This document shows, one piece after another, positions 15,936-25,889 of a DNA stretch of 64,000 nt. This DNA is from Desulfovibrio sp. Marseille-P6017. Lineage in GTDB: Bacteria; Bacillota_A; Clostridia; Peptostreptococcales; Peptostreptococcaceae. Below the pieces are notes generated by a model that was not told the origin of the DNA, made no database searches, and worked only from the letters and a program-made list of their open reading frames with translations. Each line of letters starts with the position of its first letter. Positions within the stretch are counted from its first letter, which is position 1. Where the stretch lies: NCBI GenBank assembly GCA_900604495.1, contig UWOR01000003.1:186001-250000 (forward strand), written 5' to 3'. The position numbers and the translations under genes are program-made.

Positions 15936-17369
15936 ATGAAATTTAAAAAAGTAGAAAAATACACATATGTAGAAGATAAACATAAACCTTATTTAAAAGA
16001 ACTAAGTGAGTTTGTTAGTAAAAGTGAATACTTACCAAAGTATCACATTTATCCTAAAAGTGGATTAATGAATGACCCAAATGGATTGGCATATTTTAAT
16101 GGAGAGTACAATTTCTTTTATCAGTGGTTCCCATTTGAACCTACACATGGTATGAAACATTGGGGATACTTAACATCAAAAGATTTATTAACTTGGGAAG
16201 AGAAAGATATAGCATTGACACCAGATATGGAGTATGAAAAAAATGGATGTTATTCTGGAAACTCTATAGAAAAAGGTGGATTATTATATTTATTTTACAC
16301 AGCAAATTATAAAACTGAAAATGATAGAATACCAAAACAAGCTGTAGCGATTATGGACAAAGGTGGAAATATAGAAAAGTATATAAATAATCCAATTATA
16401 GATGGAGCACCAGATAATATGACTGGAGATATTAGAGATCCTTTTGTTTTTAGAAAAGGTGAAAAGTACTATATGCTATTAGGGGCAAAAAGCAAAAAAG
16501 AAAAAGGTGCATTATTACTATATACAAGTGAAGATTTATTAATATGGAACTATATGGGAGAAATAAATCTTCCAATAGATACAGGATATATGTTAGAATG
16601 CCCAAGTTTTATAGAAGTTGAAGGAAAAGATGTAATAATACTTTCGCCTATGGGTCTTGAAAAAGAAGAATTAAAGTATCAAAATCAATTTTCAACAGTA
16701 TATTTAGTAGGAAAATTAGATATAGAAAATATGAAATTTGACCTAGAGTATATGGATGAAGTAGATAATGGATTTGATTTTTATGCATCGCAAGCATTTT
16801 ATGGAAAAGATAATAAGCCTATGATGGTATCGTGGTTTGGATGTGGAGAACAAGATCTTCCAACTGATAAAGAAATGTGGAAGCATGGTTTAACTATGCC
16901 TCATACTCTTAGATTAGTCGAAAATAGATTGTGTAATTTTGTATCAGAGGAATTAAATGATCTATTTAATGATAAGAATGAATTTGACAGCAATATAATA
17001 AAAACAAAATCTAATTCCTATCATATTAAATTTAATATGCGTAAAGAAGATGAAAATAAATGGGTTAGATTTGGTTATGAAAATGATTATTGGGAGTTAA
17101 ACTTTGATTTTGATAAAAATGTAATTCAAGTAGATAGAAGTAATCTAAAATTAAAAGTAGACATAAATAATGGATTGAAAAGATGTGCAGAAGGCTTAAA
17201 TAAAGAAGAATATAAAGTTGATATTTATGTAGATAACAGCTTTGTAGAGGTATTTATCAATGAAGGAATGAAGTCATTTGTATTTAGATGCTTTAATCTA
17301 AACAATGAAGAACATAATATACAATTCACACATGCAAATAAAGGAAGCATAAATTACTACAATAAATAA
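15936..17369 (+). CDS. scrB: Sucrose-6-phosphate hydrolase (GH32)
   Basis: A 477-residue glycoside hydrolase of family 32 that splits sucrose-6-phosphate into glucose-6-phosphate and fructose. The catalytic nucleophile is Asp 47 in LMNDPNG, the transition-state stabiliser Asp 168 in RDP, and the acid/base Glu 221 in ECPSF. The five-bladed propeller is followed by a beta-sandwich domain from about residue 340. No signal peptide is present, which fits a cytoplasmic enzyme acting on PTS-delivered substrate. It lies 62 bases after scrA and is followed by a short hairpin that may partly end transcription before the kinase genes. Confidence 0.93.
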   Translation: MKFKKVEKYTYVEDKHKPYLKELSEFVSKSEYLPKYHIYPKSGLMNDPNGLAYFNGEYNFFYQWFPFEPTHGMKHWGYLTSKDLLTWEEKDIALTPDMEYEKNGCYSGNSIEKGGLLYLFYTANYKTENDRIPKQAVAIMDKGGNIEKYINNPIIDGAPDNMTGDIRDPFVFRKGEKYYMLLGAKSKKEKGALLLYTSEDLLIWNYMGEINLPIDTGYMLECPSFIEVEGKDVIILSPMGLEKEELKYQNQFSTVYLVGKLDIENMKFDLEYMDEVDNGFDFYASQAFYGKDNKPMMVSWFGCGEQDLPTDKEMWKHGLTMPHTLRLVENRLCNFVSEELNDLFNDKNEFDSNIIKTKSNSYHIKFNMRKEDENKWVRFGYENDYWELNFDFDKNVIQVDRSNLKLKVDINNGLKRCAEGLNKEEYKVDIYVDNSFVEVFINEGMKSFVFRCFNLNNEEHNIQFTHANKGSINYYNK

Positions 17370-17371
17370 AA

Positions 17372-17397
17372 AAAGGCTAGTTTATCTAGCCTTTTAA
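17372..17397 (+). terminator. Hairpin between scrB and the kinase genes
   Basis: AAAGGCTAG / CTAGCCTTT is a perfect stem with a 5-base loop and only a short T-run, so it may be an internal attenuator or an mRNA stabiliser. Confidence 0.65.
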
Positions 17398-17422
17398 CTA
17401 TAAGAAAAGGAAAGATATAAAT

Positions 17423-18355
17423 ATGATATACACAGTAACTCTTAATCCATCTATAGACTACGTAGTAGAAACATATAAATTGAAAATAGGGGAAGTAAAC
17501 AGAGCTAATAATGAAGAACTATATCCAGGTGGAAAAGGTATAAATGTTTCACTTATGCTTAACGAACTGAAAGAAGAAAATACAGCACTAGGATTTTTAG
17601 GTGGATTTACAGGAGAATATATAGAAAATACTTTGGTTTCTAGAGGCGTAAATACGGAATTTATAAAATTACAAGAAGGCTTGAGTAGAATTAACTTAAA
17701 AATAAAGGATGAAGATGAAACAGAAATTAATGGTAAAGGACCTCGTATAAGTGAGGATGAGTTACGATTATTATATAAAAAAATTGAAAAATTAAAAGAT
17801 GAAGATATATTAGTTTTATGTGGAAGTATACCACAATCACTAAGTAATACATTGTATGAAGATATAGTTAGTATGGTGGCTAAAAAGGATGTAAAAGTTA
17901 TAGTAGATGCAACTAGCAATCTTTTACTTAATACATTGAAATATAATCCATTTCTTATAAAACCAAATATCCATGAATTAGAGGAAATATTTAAAACTAA
18001 AATAGGCTCTATAGATAAGACTATTTTTTATGCAACAAAGCTTAAAGATATGGGAGCTGAAAATGTAATAATATCTATGGGAAAAGATGGAGCATTATTA
18101 GTTGATGAAAAAGGAGAAATATACTTAAGTAATGCGCCTAAGGGTAACGTTGTAAATACAGTTGGATCAGGAGATTCTATGGTTGCAGGTTTCATTAGTG
18201 GATATTTAAGGACTAAAGATTATAAAGAAGCATTAAAACTAGGAGCATCTTGTGGAAGTGCTACAGCATTTTCAAGTGGAATAAGTGGAAAAAAATTAAT
18301 AGATATTTTGAAAAATGAAATTGAAATTAAAGAAATTTGTAAAATAAATATGTAA
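17423..18355 (+). CDS. fruK: PfkB-family 1-phosphofructokinase-like sugar phosphate kinase
   Basis: A 310-residue PfkB (ribokinase-superfamily) enzyme. MIYTVTLNPSIDYVV at the start and PGGKGINVS are typical of the FruK/LacC subgroup that phosphorylates sugar phosphates. The catalytic base lies in NTVGSGDSMVAGF near residue 250. 1-Phosphofructokinase makes fructose-1,6-bisphosphate from fructose-1-phosphate, but no fructose PTS lies here, so its role in a sucrose cluster is not obvious. Tagatose-6-phosphate kinase is the main alternative. It is followed directly by the fructokinase gene, with 10 bases between stop and start. Confidence 0.82.
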   Translation: MIYTVTLNPSIDYVVETYKLKIGEVNRANNEELYPGGKGINVSLMLNELKEENTALGFLGGFTGEYIENTLVSRGVNTEFIKLQEGLSRINLKIKDEDETEINGKGPRISEDELRLLYKKIEKLKDEDILVLCGSIPQSLSNTLYEDIVSMVAKKDVKVIVDATSNLLLNTLKYNPFLIKPNIHELEEIFKTKIGSIDKTIFYATKLKDMGAENVIISMGKDGALLVDEKGEIYLSNAPKGNVVNTVGSGDSMVAGFISGYLRTKDYKEALKLGASCGSATAFSSGISGKKLIDILKNEIEIKEICKINM

Positions 18356-18365
18356 GGTGGCAAAT

Positions 18366-19334
18366 ATGAAAAAAGTAATAAGTATAGGAGAAGCTTTAAT
18401 TGATTTTATACCTAATCAAAAAAGTTGTGAACTAAAGGATGTAATAGGTTTTGAAAGAGTAGCGGGAGGAGCGCCTGCTAATGTTAGTGCTGTAGTATCA
18501 AAACTTGGTGGAAAATCAAATTTCATATCAAAGCTAGGTAGGGATGCTTTTGGAGATCATATAATAGAGGTTTTAAAAGAGGCTAATGTAAATACAGATT
18601 ATGTATTAAGAACAGATAAAGCTAATACAGGATTAGCTTTTGTTTCTTTAAAAGAAGATGGAAATCGTGATTTTTCATTCTATAGAAATCCAAGTGCAGA
18701 TATGTTACTAGAAGAAAACGAAGTAAAAAAGGAATGGTTTAAAGATTGTCATAGCTTACATTTTTGTTCAGTAGATTTAATAGAGTGTCCAATGAAGTAT
18801 GCACATAAAAAAGCTATAGAATTTGCACTAGAAAATAAAAGTATAATAAGCTTTGATCCAAATGTAAGGTTACCTCTATGGGATAGCGAAGAGTCATGTA
18901 GAGATGCAATAATAGAGTTTTTACATTTAGCTCATATAGTTAAAATATCTGATGAAGAATTAGAATTTATAACGGGGTATGATACTATGGATGAGGCTAA
19001 AGAAGTATTGTTTAAAGGTAATGTGAAGCTAGTTTTATTTACAAAAGGAAAAGGTGGAGCTGAGGCATATACTAAGGATAAAATTGTTAAAATACCTGGG
19101 AATGTTGTGGATGTAGTTGATACAACAGGAGCAGGGGATTCATTTATTGGTTCATTTTTATTTAAACTATTACAAGATGATATAAATATGGAAAGATTTG
19201 ATAGTATTAGTGCTGAAATGTTAAAAGAATACTTAGTATTTTCAAATTGTTATGCCGCCTACAGTACAACTAAAAAAGGTGCGATTGGATCATATGCTAC
19301 ATTAGATGAGATAATAAAGTATATGAATCAATAA
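18366..19334 (+). CDS. scrK: Fructokinase (PfkB family)
   Basis: A 322-residue ribokinase-family enzyme that phosphorylates fructose to fructose-6-phosphate. MKKVISIGEALIDFIP, FERVAGGAPANVSAVVSKLGG and the catalytic DTTGAGDSFIGSF are diagnostic of ScrK-like fructokinases. ATG 18366 is used because TAAGGTGG lies a normal distance upstream; the GTG at 18357 overlaps that site. It consumes the fructose released by ScrB, so the cluster forms a complete sucrose pathway into glycolysis. The operon ends here; att scar 3 and a terminator follow. Confidence 0.9.
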   Translation: MKKVISIGEALIDFIPNQKSCELKDVIGFERVAGGAPANVSAVVSKLGGKSNFISKLGRDAFGDHIIEVLKEANVNTDYVLRTDKANTGLAFVSLKEDGNRDFSFYRNPSADMLLEENEVKKEWFKDCHSLHFCSVDLIECPMKYAHKKAIEFALENKSIISFDPNVRLPLWDSEESCRDAIIEFLHLAHIVKISDEELEFITGYDTMDEAKEVLFKGNVKLVLFTKGKGGAEAYTKDKIVKIPGNVVDVVDTTGAGDSFIGSFLFKLLQDDINMERFDSISAEMLKEYLVFSNCYAAYSTTKKGAIGSYATLDEIIKYMNQ

Positions 19335-19355
19335 ATTAGTATATAAGTATGAATC

Positions 19356-19401
19356 TAGGGTATTACTCCTATGATTCATCTTCACCATTAAAATCCACGA
19401 A
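19356..19401 (+). repeat. tmRNA 3'-end-like fragment, putative att scar 3
   Basis: AGGGTATTACTCCTATGATT then CATCTTCACCATTAAAATCC resembles a mutated tmRNA T-arm and acceptor end. The 19 bases CACCATTAAAATCCACGAA (19383-19401) are identical to scar 1 at 6737-6755, 12.6 kb away. A terminator follows at once, as at scars 1 and 2. Confidence 0.6.
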
Positions 19402-19433
19402 TACCTATATCCTTTTGGATATAGGTATTTTTA
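19400..19433 (+). terminator. Terminator after att scar 3
   Basis: AATACCTATATCC / GGATATAGGTATT is a perfect 13-base stem with loop TTTT and a T-rich tail. Confidence 0.88.
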
Positions 19434-19544
19434 TATTTTAAATATAAATACTATTGATAAAACTATCAAAAAAGTATTTACTTAAAGTATAAGAATTCAC
19501 ATAAAAATTACAAAAATACAATAAAAGTGTTTCAAGGAGGGGTT

Positions 19545-20257
19545 ATGGTTAGGATAGCAATTTGTGAAGATGAAAAAGAAACACAAATATTATTAGAAAG
19601 TAATCTTAATAATATATTAAAACATACAAATAAAGAATATGAAATAAAAAAATATAGCTCTGGAGAAGAACTACTAGAAAGTGAATTAAATCATATAGAT
19701 ATATTACTTCTCGATATACAAATGGGACAAATAAATGGTATGGATACTGCAAGAAAAATAAGAGAAATAGATGATAACATGGAAATCATATTTATAACTT
19801 CATTGATAGATTATGTTCAAGAAGGATACGAAGTAAGAGCGTATAGATATCTATTAAAACCCATAGAATTAGAAGAATTAAAAAAACATATATTAACATG
19901 TATCAGAGAAATTGAAAAAACAAAAATCAGTATATTTTAATAAAGAATAAATCTAACACATATAAGATTTATTCTAATGAAATAACTTATATAGAAGTTC
20001 AAAAAAAGGATATGCTAATACATACAATAAATAAAGATTTTAATGCTAGATATAGTTTAGAAAAAATAGAAAAAGATTTAAATGTAGAAGAATTTGTAAG
20101 ATGTCATAAGAGTTTTATAATTAACTTAAATCATGTAGAGAATATAAAGTCAAATGTTGCAATACTAGATAGTGGTGAAGAAGTACCTATTAGTAGATAC
20201 AGACATAAAGATATAAAGGAAAAATTCTTGAAATTTATTGGTGATAGAATATGCTAA
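19545..20257 (+). pseudogene. LytTR-type response regulator, frameshifted
   Basis: The first part (19545-19940) is a normal receiver domain: ICEDE acidic pocket, phospho-acceptor Asp in LLLDIQM, and RYLLKP with the conserved Lys. It then hits a stop. In another frame, from about 19930 to 20257, the sequence continues with YILIKNKSNTYKIYSNEITY and a LytTR DNA-binding domain (EEFVRCHKSFIINLNHV). One missing base in the A-run at 19917-19922 would explain the break. The gene overlaps the following kinase by 7 bases. AgrA/VirR-type regulators of this build pair with GHKL kinases, as here. Loss could be real decay or a homopolymer error. Start ATG 19545 has AAGGAGG upstream. Confidence 0.8.
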
Positions 20258-21629
20258 ATCCTATAAATGACATGTTACTAATATTATCAATATTTATACC
20301 AATGATTATACTAGAAAGTATATTAACTTATAATAAAGATACAGATAGGTCTAAAAAGATTTCTTTTTTTATTTTATTATTATTAAACTATATTATAGTA
20401 AAATAATAATATTATTTAGTGTAGGTAAATTTTATGAATATAATATTATTTATATCTTAACTTTTATTATTTGGGGAGCATATTATAATTATTTTTATAC
20501 ACTAGGAATTATTAAATATATAGTTTCATTTTTTTTATTTGATGTATATCACTCTTTGATAAGGGATATTATATCTAGAAGTTTATTTTTATAGTTACAG
20601 GTAATGTGATTTTGTCAAAAGAAGCTTTATTGATTTCTAATTATGATTATGCTAAAGTTGAGATATATACATACATAATAATAATATCTATCTATATGAT
20701 AGCTTATTTGACATTTAGGCTTTTAAATAATAAATTACAATTATATGAAGATAATAAGATAAATTATATATATTTATCGATTGCTTTAATGGTAAATTTA
20801 CTTACTATAGTTATAATTTATATAAACAAGAAAATAGAGCGATTTGGTGGATATTCAGAACTATATGTAGTTGGGTATATTGTAACACCAAAGTTAATAT
20901 TAGCAAGTAGTCTTTTATTATTGTGTTGTTTATAAAAATAATTAGAGAGAATAGAATACAATCTCAAAATGAAATAATAAAAAACAAATTAGATATGCAG
21001 TATTCTCATTATTTAAGTGTTCAGAAATCACATATGAAGGTTAAGAAGCTTTATCATGATATAAATAATCATATATATTGTATAGAAAATCTTAAAAATA
21101 ATAATAGAGAAATTAATGAATATGTAAATAGTTTGAAAAATGAGATCAAAGAATTTAAATCAATCTACAATACAGGCAATATTATACTAGATATTATAAT
21201 AAATGAAAAAAGTGATATATGTATAAAAAAGGGAATTAAATTTATTTGCGATATCAATTTTTCAAAGGTTAATTTTATAAAACCAATAGATGTATCTAGT
21301 ATATTTGCTAATATTTTAGATAATGCGATAGAAGCTTGTGATAAAATACATGATGAAAATATTAATAGATATATTAGAATAAAAGGAACTATTTCAAAAT
21401 GTTACTTTGTACTAAAATGTGAAAATAGCAAAGTTAATAGTTTGAAGTTTAATAAGAATATTCTATTGACAGAAAAAAAGACAAGTTCATACATGGAATA
21501 GGAATTCAGAGTATTAAATCATCTATACAAAAGTATGATGGAGAATTATTATTTGAAGACGAAAAAAATAAATTTACAATAACTATATACATACCGCTTA
21601 ATCAAAATACTGACAGTGGGGGCTTTTAA
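20251..21629 (+). pseudogene. GHKL (AgrC-like) sensor histidine kinase, multiply frameshifted
   Basis: Starting at ATG 20251, the product is a membrane sensor followed by a kinase domain, broken into five frame segments (changes near 20395, 20595, 20925 and 21480). The intact pieces show several hydrophobic helices up to about 20930, then KLYHDINNHIYCI with the phosphorylated His, the ATP-binding N-box ILDNAIEACDKI, and a final GIGIQSIKSSIQKYDGEL in the last frame. Each change equals one lost base. It is the partner of the upstream broken LytTR regulator. Both lesions suggest the two-component system is dead unless the changes are sequencing errors. Confidence 0.78.
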
Positions 21630-21859
21630 CCTACCAGTTGGGGCATATATATTGATACTGAATATAAGGGATGTTATCTTTTAATAGCAAAAGATAAGGT
21701 CCCTTTCTTAGTTTGTGATAGAAAGATCTAAACAATAAATGGAGGAATATTAGATGAAAAGTATTTAACAAGAATGAATAATCAAAGCGTGTAAAATATC
21801 TGTAAATCTACTTAAAAGATTAATTGGATAAATAATTTATAGTAAAATGGGAGGCTTGT

Positions 21860-24409
21860 ATGGGAATTTACTTAAAAATGTCACTAGCATATTTAAGGAG
21901 AAATAAACTTAGAACGTCATTTTTAATACTTGGAGTTGTATTAGGTGTAGTACTTATATTTGGAACAAATGTTATAAAAGAGTCAAATAACAAAAATGAT
22001 TTAGAAGCAATAGACAAGCTTTATGGCGGACATCATGTAGAATTTAGTGATTTAAATAATGAAGGTGTAGAAAAATTAAAAAAGGATAAAGATGTATCAA
22101 AAATTACAACAGTTCAAAATTTAGGAAGTGTTGTAAATGATAAAGGAAATTATATATTACTAAGGTCAGCAAATGAAGATTATATCAAAGGTAAAGCGAA
22201 TAAATTAACTGGTAGGCTTCCTAAAAATAATAATGAGATAGTTCTAGAAAAAAGGGCTTTAGAATCAATGGGAGAACCTTATAAGCTAAATTCTACTTTA
22301 AACCTTATAGTAAAAAAGGATTACAAAGATTCTGAAGGTAATAATCAAATTTATACACAAGATCAAGAATTTAAACTTGTGGGAATTATAGAAAAACCAG
22401 AAGGTTACTATGACGTTGTTTGGACATATGAAGGTTTTACTTATGGTAATTCAGAATTGGATAATATAATTCCAACAGAATTAGTTACATATAACAGTAT
22501 ATTAGATTTAAAAACTGGGATAAAAAATCTTGATAGAAATGTTAAAAAAATTAGTGATAGAAATGACTTAGGAAGAACAAGTTTCTTACCAAATGTACCA
22601 CTTGTACAGAAACTAGCAGATATTGAAATAGAAAGTGCTAAATCAAAAGAATCAATTCAATTAGAAGTATTAATTATAATTGCAGCAGTAATTTTTATAT
22701 TTAATATGTTTAACATAGCGCTAAATCAAACTATGAAAGAAATAGGACTTTTAAGGTTAATAGGCTCAAGCGAAAAGAAGGTTAGATTAATATTAATATA
22801 TCGAGCTTTCATTATTATGGTTATAGGCATAATTTTAGCGTTAATACTAGGAACTTTATATTCATATGTAGGAGTTAATACATATAATGTTGAGATATAT
22901 AAAGAAGCCTCGATTGCTCCAAAACTATATATAAGTAATAGAAATATTGTAAAACCTATATTAGTAGGAATATTCTCAGTATCTATTCCTTGTATCATAG
23001 CAATGTGTAAGATTGGGAATATATCACCTATAGAAGCAATGAGTAACAATGAAAAAGTTAAAAGTTATAGTAAGGGATATAAATTAAATAAAGTTTTAAA
23101 CAAAATATTTGGATTTTATGGATTTATGGGACTTAAAAATATTGGAAGAAATAAATCTAGGTCAATTATATCATTAATATCAATTGCACTTGGAGGATAT
23201 ATATTTATAACTAATTTCTCAAGCATGCAAGATGAAGTAGGTGCTAAAATTGAGGACATGCAAAATAGATATGATGTAGTTATGCAGTTTAATGGAGCTG
23301 TCTCATATTTAGAAAGCTTAAAATACACAGATACTGATGTAGATAAAATAAAGTCTGTAGATGGGGTAAAAAGTGTAAATACAATAAATGTAGTTAGTGG
23401 ATTCTTTGATTTCAAAAAGGATGAAATAAATGAAGAGTTTGCAAAGTATAACGGAATAGAAAATACAGAGCATAAAATGGACTTAAAAATATATGGAAAT
23501 AATTATATAAATAAAGATTTAAAAAAATTTGTAGAGTACGGAAATCTAGACGATTTAGGAAAAGAAACTGATGGTTATCCCAATGTAGCAGTATACAATT
23601 ATTTTTATGAAAGAGAAAAGGATTATACTTTGAAAAAGGTATTTAAAGATATAGAGGTAGGAGATATTTTAACAATAAAAGTTCCAGCCAAAGAAGACAA
23701 TAAAACTGTATATAAAGAAAGTAAAGTAAGAGTATGCTCAACACTAACACCAGACTGGATGTCTATGGGAGATGGTCAATTTGGGAATAACTTTGAAATT
23801 GTAACTTCAAAGAATCATTCAGAATCATTAATAGGAGAACAAAAATATACAAAGCTAGGTATAAATTTAGAAGACCCGTATGATGAAGTTGTAAATGAAA
23901 AGTTAGAAGAAATTTCAGATAGAATTCATTTATCTACTTTTAAAAGTAGAGTAGGATATGTAGAGTGGGCTAGTGAGTCAAGCCAAGAATATATAAAATC
24001 TAAGATATCACTTATAGTATTAGTCTTAATAATAGCTGAAATTAATATTTTCTGTACAATAAGAACTAATTTGCTTGTTAGAAGAAAAGAAATATCAACA
24101 CTTAGAGCCTTAGGTCTTAGTATTAAAAATATGAGAAAAATGATTATTTATGAAGCATTAGCCTATTCAATATTTAGTTTTATGATTGCTTTAATACCAG
24201 CTATAATAAACCTAATTAAATTTGTAAATTTGAATAATGATGCTTATATAAACTATGGTATAGAAAACTTTATGGAATTTACATTCCCAGTTAAAGAATC
24301 AATAATATTTTTACTTATATCCATTACTATGTGTTTATTAGCAGCAATGACAGCTAATAAAGATTTTAAAGAAATGAATATTATTGAAGGAATAAAAGAG
24401 AATGATTAA
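21860..24409 (+). CDS. FtsX-type ABC transporter permease
   Basis: An 849-residue membrane protein with the double-FtsX architecture. One helix lies near residues 16-38, a large extracellular domain follows, then three helices at about 265-390. A second leading helix is at about 445, a second external domain follows, and three helices are at about 715-840. Such permeases work with a LolD/MacB-type ATPase, encoded 41 bases downstream, to export lipids or peptides or to give antimicrobial peptide resistance or sensing. RNKLRTSFLILGVVLG is a typical family start. The broken two-component genes upstream were probably its regulators. Substrate is unknown. Confidence 0.9.
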   Translation: MGIYLKMSLAYLRRNKLRTSFLILGVVLGVVLIFGTNVIKESNNKNDLEAIDKLYGGHHVEFSDLNNEGVEKLKKDKDVSKITTVQNLGSVVNDKGNYILLRSANEDYIKGKANKLTGRLPKNNNEIVLEKRALESMGEPYKLNSTLNLIVKKDYKDSEGNNQIYTQDQEFKLVGIIEKPEGYYDVVWTYEGFTYGNSELDNIIPTELVTYNSILDLKTGIKNLDRNVKKISDRNDLGRTSFLPNVPLVQKLADIEIESAKSKESIQLEVLIIIAAVIFIFNMFNIALNQTMKEIGLLRLIGSSEKKVRLILIYRAFIIMVIGIILALILGTLYSYVGVNTYNVEIYKEASIAPKLYISNRNIVKPILVGIFSVSIPCIIAMCKIGNISPIEAMSNNEKVKSYSKGYKLNKVLNKIFGFYGFMGLKNIGRNKSRSIISLISIALGGYIFITNFSSMQDEVGAKIEDMQNRYDVVMQFNGAVSYLESLKYTDTDVDKIKSVDGVKSVNTINVVSGFFDFKKDEINEEFAKYNGIENTEHKMDLKIYGNNYINKDLKKFVEYGNLDDLGKETDGYPNVAVYNYFYEREKDYTLKKVFKDIEVGDILTIKVPAKEDNKTVYKESKVRVCSTLTPDWMSMGDGQFGNNFEIVTSKNHSESLIGEQKYTKLGINLEDPYDEVVNEKLEEISDRIHLSTFKSRVGYVEWASESSQEYIKSKISLIVLVLIIAEINIFCTIRTNLLVRRKEISTLRALGLSIKNMRKMIIYEALAYSIFSFMIALIPAIINLIKFVNLNNDAYINYGIENFMEFTFPVKESIIFLLISITMCLLAAMTANKDFKEMNIIEGIKEND

Positions 24410-24450
24410 TTAAGTTTTATAAATTAGATGATATACAAGGAGATAATATT

Positions 24451-25113
24451 ATGAAAAATTTAAGAGTTATAAATTTAAAAAAGGTATATGGTAGGGGAGA
24501 GAGTGAAGTAAGAGCTATTGATGGAATAAGTTTAGAAATACAACCAAATAAATTTACAGCTATAATTGGAAAGAGTGGTTCAGGAAAAAGTACATTACTT
24601 CATTGTATGGCTGGTCTTGATAAACCGACATCAGGAAAAGTTTTCATAGATGATTTAGATTTATACACTTTAAATGATGATAAGTTGTCAAAATTGAGAA
24701 GTGAAGAATTTGGATTTATATTTCAAAGTTATAATTTGATATCAGTTATAAATGTTTACGACAATATAGTGTTTCCAATATCGCTTAGTGGTGGTAAAGT
24801 AGACAAAAAGTATATTGATGATTCAATAGAGAAATTAGGCATAAAATCTCAAATTAAAAAGTTTCCAAATGAATTATCAGGAGGCCAACAACAAAGAGTG
24901 GCTATAGCTCGTGCGCTTGCAAATAAACCTTCAATAATATTTGCAGATGAGCCTACTGGAAACTTAGATAGTAAAACAACTAATGAAGTTATGAATTTAT
25001 TAAAGTTTTGTATAGAAGAATATAAACAAACATTGGTTATGATAACTCATAATGATGAAATAGCTAGTAGCGCAGATAATACTATAAATATTAGTGATGG
25101 TAAAGTTATATAG
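24451..25113 (+). CDS. ABC transporter ATP-binding protein, MacB/LolD type
   Basis: A 220-residue ATPase with Walker A GKSGSGKST, Q-loop IFQSYNLI, signature LSGGQQQRVAIARAL, Walker B IIFADEPTGNLD and switch His in MITHN. The EPTGNLD form is characteristic of the FtsX-permease partner ATPases (LolD, MacB, BceA). AAGGAG lies before the ATG. It completes the exporter with the 849-residue permease upstream. A decayed att scar candidate lies 25 bases after its stop codon, so the transporter closes this module. Confidence 0.92.
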   Translation: MKNLRVINLKKVYGRGESEVRAIDGISLEIQPNKFTAIIGKSGSGKSTLLHCMAGLDKPTSGKVFIDDLDLYTLNDDKLSKLRSEEFGFIFQSYNLISVINVYDNIVFPISLSGGKVDKKYIDDSIEKLGIKSQIKKFPNELSGGQQQRVAIARALANKPSIIFADEPTGNLDSKTTNEVMNLLKFCIEEYKQTLVMITHNDEIASSADNTINISDGKVI

Positions 25114-25138
25114 AATACATTGCATAAATATTTAATAG

Positions 25139-25180
25139 TGAGTATTATTCATATGATTCTTATTTAATAAAGAAACAATA
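25139..25180 (+). repeat. Possible highly decayed att scar 4
   Basis: AGTATTATTCATATGATTC matches GGTATTACTCCTATGATTC of scar 3 at all but a few positions, but the CCACCA part is almost unrecognisable. It lies at a module boundary. Support is weak alone. Confidence 0.3.
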
Positions 25181-25473
25181 TATTTAACTTTATTAGAGGA
25201 TAAAAAAGTGATATATTAGTAATTAATAATAATGTTTTAAATGTAGTCGCACAAGTAGACAAGTTTATTATGTCAGCTTATTATGAGATATATGTTATAA
25301 AAGATAATTATTATAATAATCATCAGCATTTTAATAATGAGAAGCTTCTTTATAGTTTTATTTATATACTTTTAATTGTAAGACAAGGTTATTTAAATGA
25401 AATAAAAGAAGAATTAATAGATTAAGTAAATTGTGGTTATAATTTTTATTAATCATATCAACTATTATAGTTA

Positions 25474-25510
25474 AAAAGGTATTGATTGTAAAATCAATAT
25501 CTTTTAATTT
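25474..25510 (+). terminator. Terminator-like hairpin
   Basis: AAAAGGTATTGATT pairs with AATCAATATCTTTT (one G-U pair); a T-rich tail follows. Confidence 0.6.
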
Positions 25511-25571
25511 TTACTATTATAATAAATAGTATATTTTATTACACAATAACTAGAATTATAATCTATAAATC

Positions 25572-25751
25572 ATGTATAATATAATCAACAAACTAATGTG
25601 TCATTTGAATCAGAAAACTTTAGATAGAATTCATGTATTTGATGCTATACAATCTATAAATTATCTTATAGAAGAAAATCTGTATTTAAAGTATTCTGAT
25701 AATTATATATTTAAGAAAAACGTTTACAAAATTATGGTATTAATAATATAA
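25572..25751 (+). CDS. Small hypothetical ORF, 59 residues
   Basis: An ATG-initiated frame encodes a 59-residue product (MYNIINKLMCHLNQKTLDRI at the start, helical in look) that stops at the base of a strong terminator hairpin. I do not recognise it. No good ribosome site precedes the ATG, and the region is decayed, so it may be a remnant of a longer gene. Confidence 0.25.
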   Translation: MYNIINKLMCHLNQKTLDRIHVFDAIQSINYLIEENLYLKYSDNYIFKKNVYKIMVLII

Positions 25752-25802
25752 AATAGCAGATGCATTAGATAAAATTATATTTAATGAATCTGCTATTTTT
25801 TA
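25750..25802 (+). terminator. Long-stem terminator
   Basis: AAATAGCAGAT pairs with ATCTGCTATTT, with an inner ATTA/TTAAT extension, followed by a T-run. It insulates the two-component operon from upstream transcription. Confidence 0.82.
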
Positions 25803-25840
25803 TGTTACTTTTTAAATATTCGTTTAATATTCAAATAACA

Positions 25841-25854
25841 TATCAATATTGATA
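25841..25854 (+). promoter_or_regulatory. Palindrome upstream of the sensor kinase gene
   Basis: TATCAATATTGATA is a perfect palindrome. The half site ATCAATAT recurs upstream of the binding-protein gene (28443-28512), so it may be a site for the adjacent response regulator. Confidence 0.4.
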
Positions 25855-25889
25855 AAACAATTTCATTGGTATAAAATTAATTATCAGAT

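Larger units (their letters stand above)
25114..25889. other. Gene-poor junction between exporter and nucleoside modules
   Basis: It contains a possible decayed att scar (25139-25180), an open stretch without a proper start that encodes about 70 residues up to about 25425 (a possible gene remnant), two terminator-like hairpins (25474-25510 and 25750-25802), a 59-codon frame at 25572-25751, and a palindrome at 25841. No well-supported gene is present. Confidence 0.55.

Noticed and set aside
21630..21859. AgrD-like peptide gene near the broken kinase
   Set aside because: Several short frames exist, but none has a ribosome site plus the charged and hydrophobic pattern of AgrD peptides.
25200..25425. 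Open frame of about 70 codons
   Set aside because: It lacks a usable start and ribosome site and matches nothing I know; more likely a gene remnant, mentioned only within the intergenic entry.
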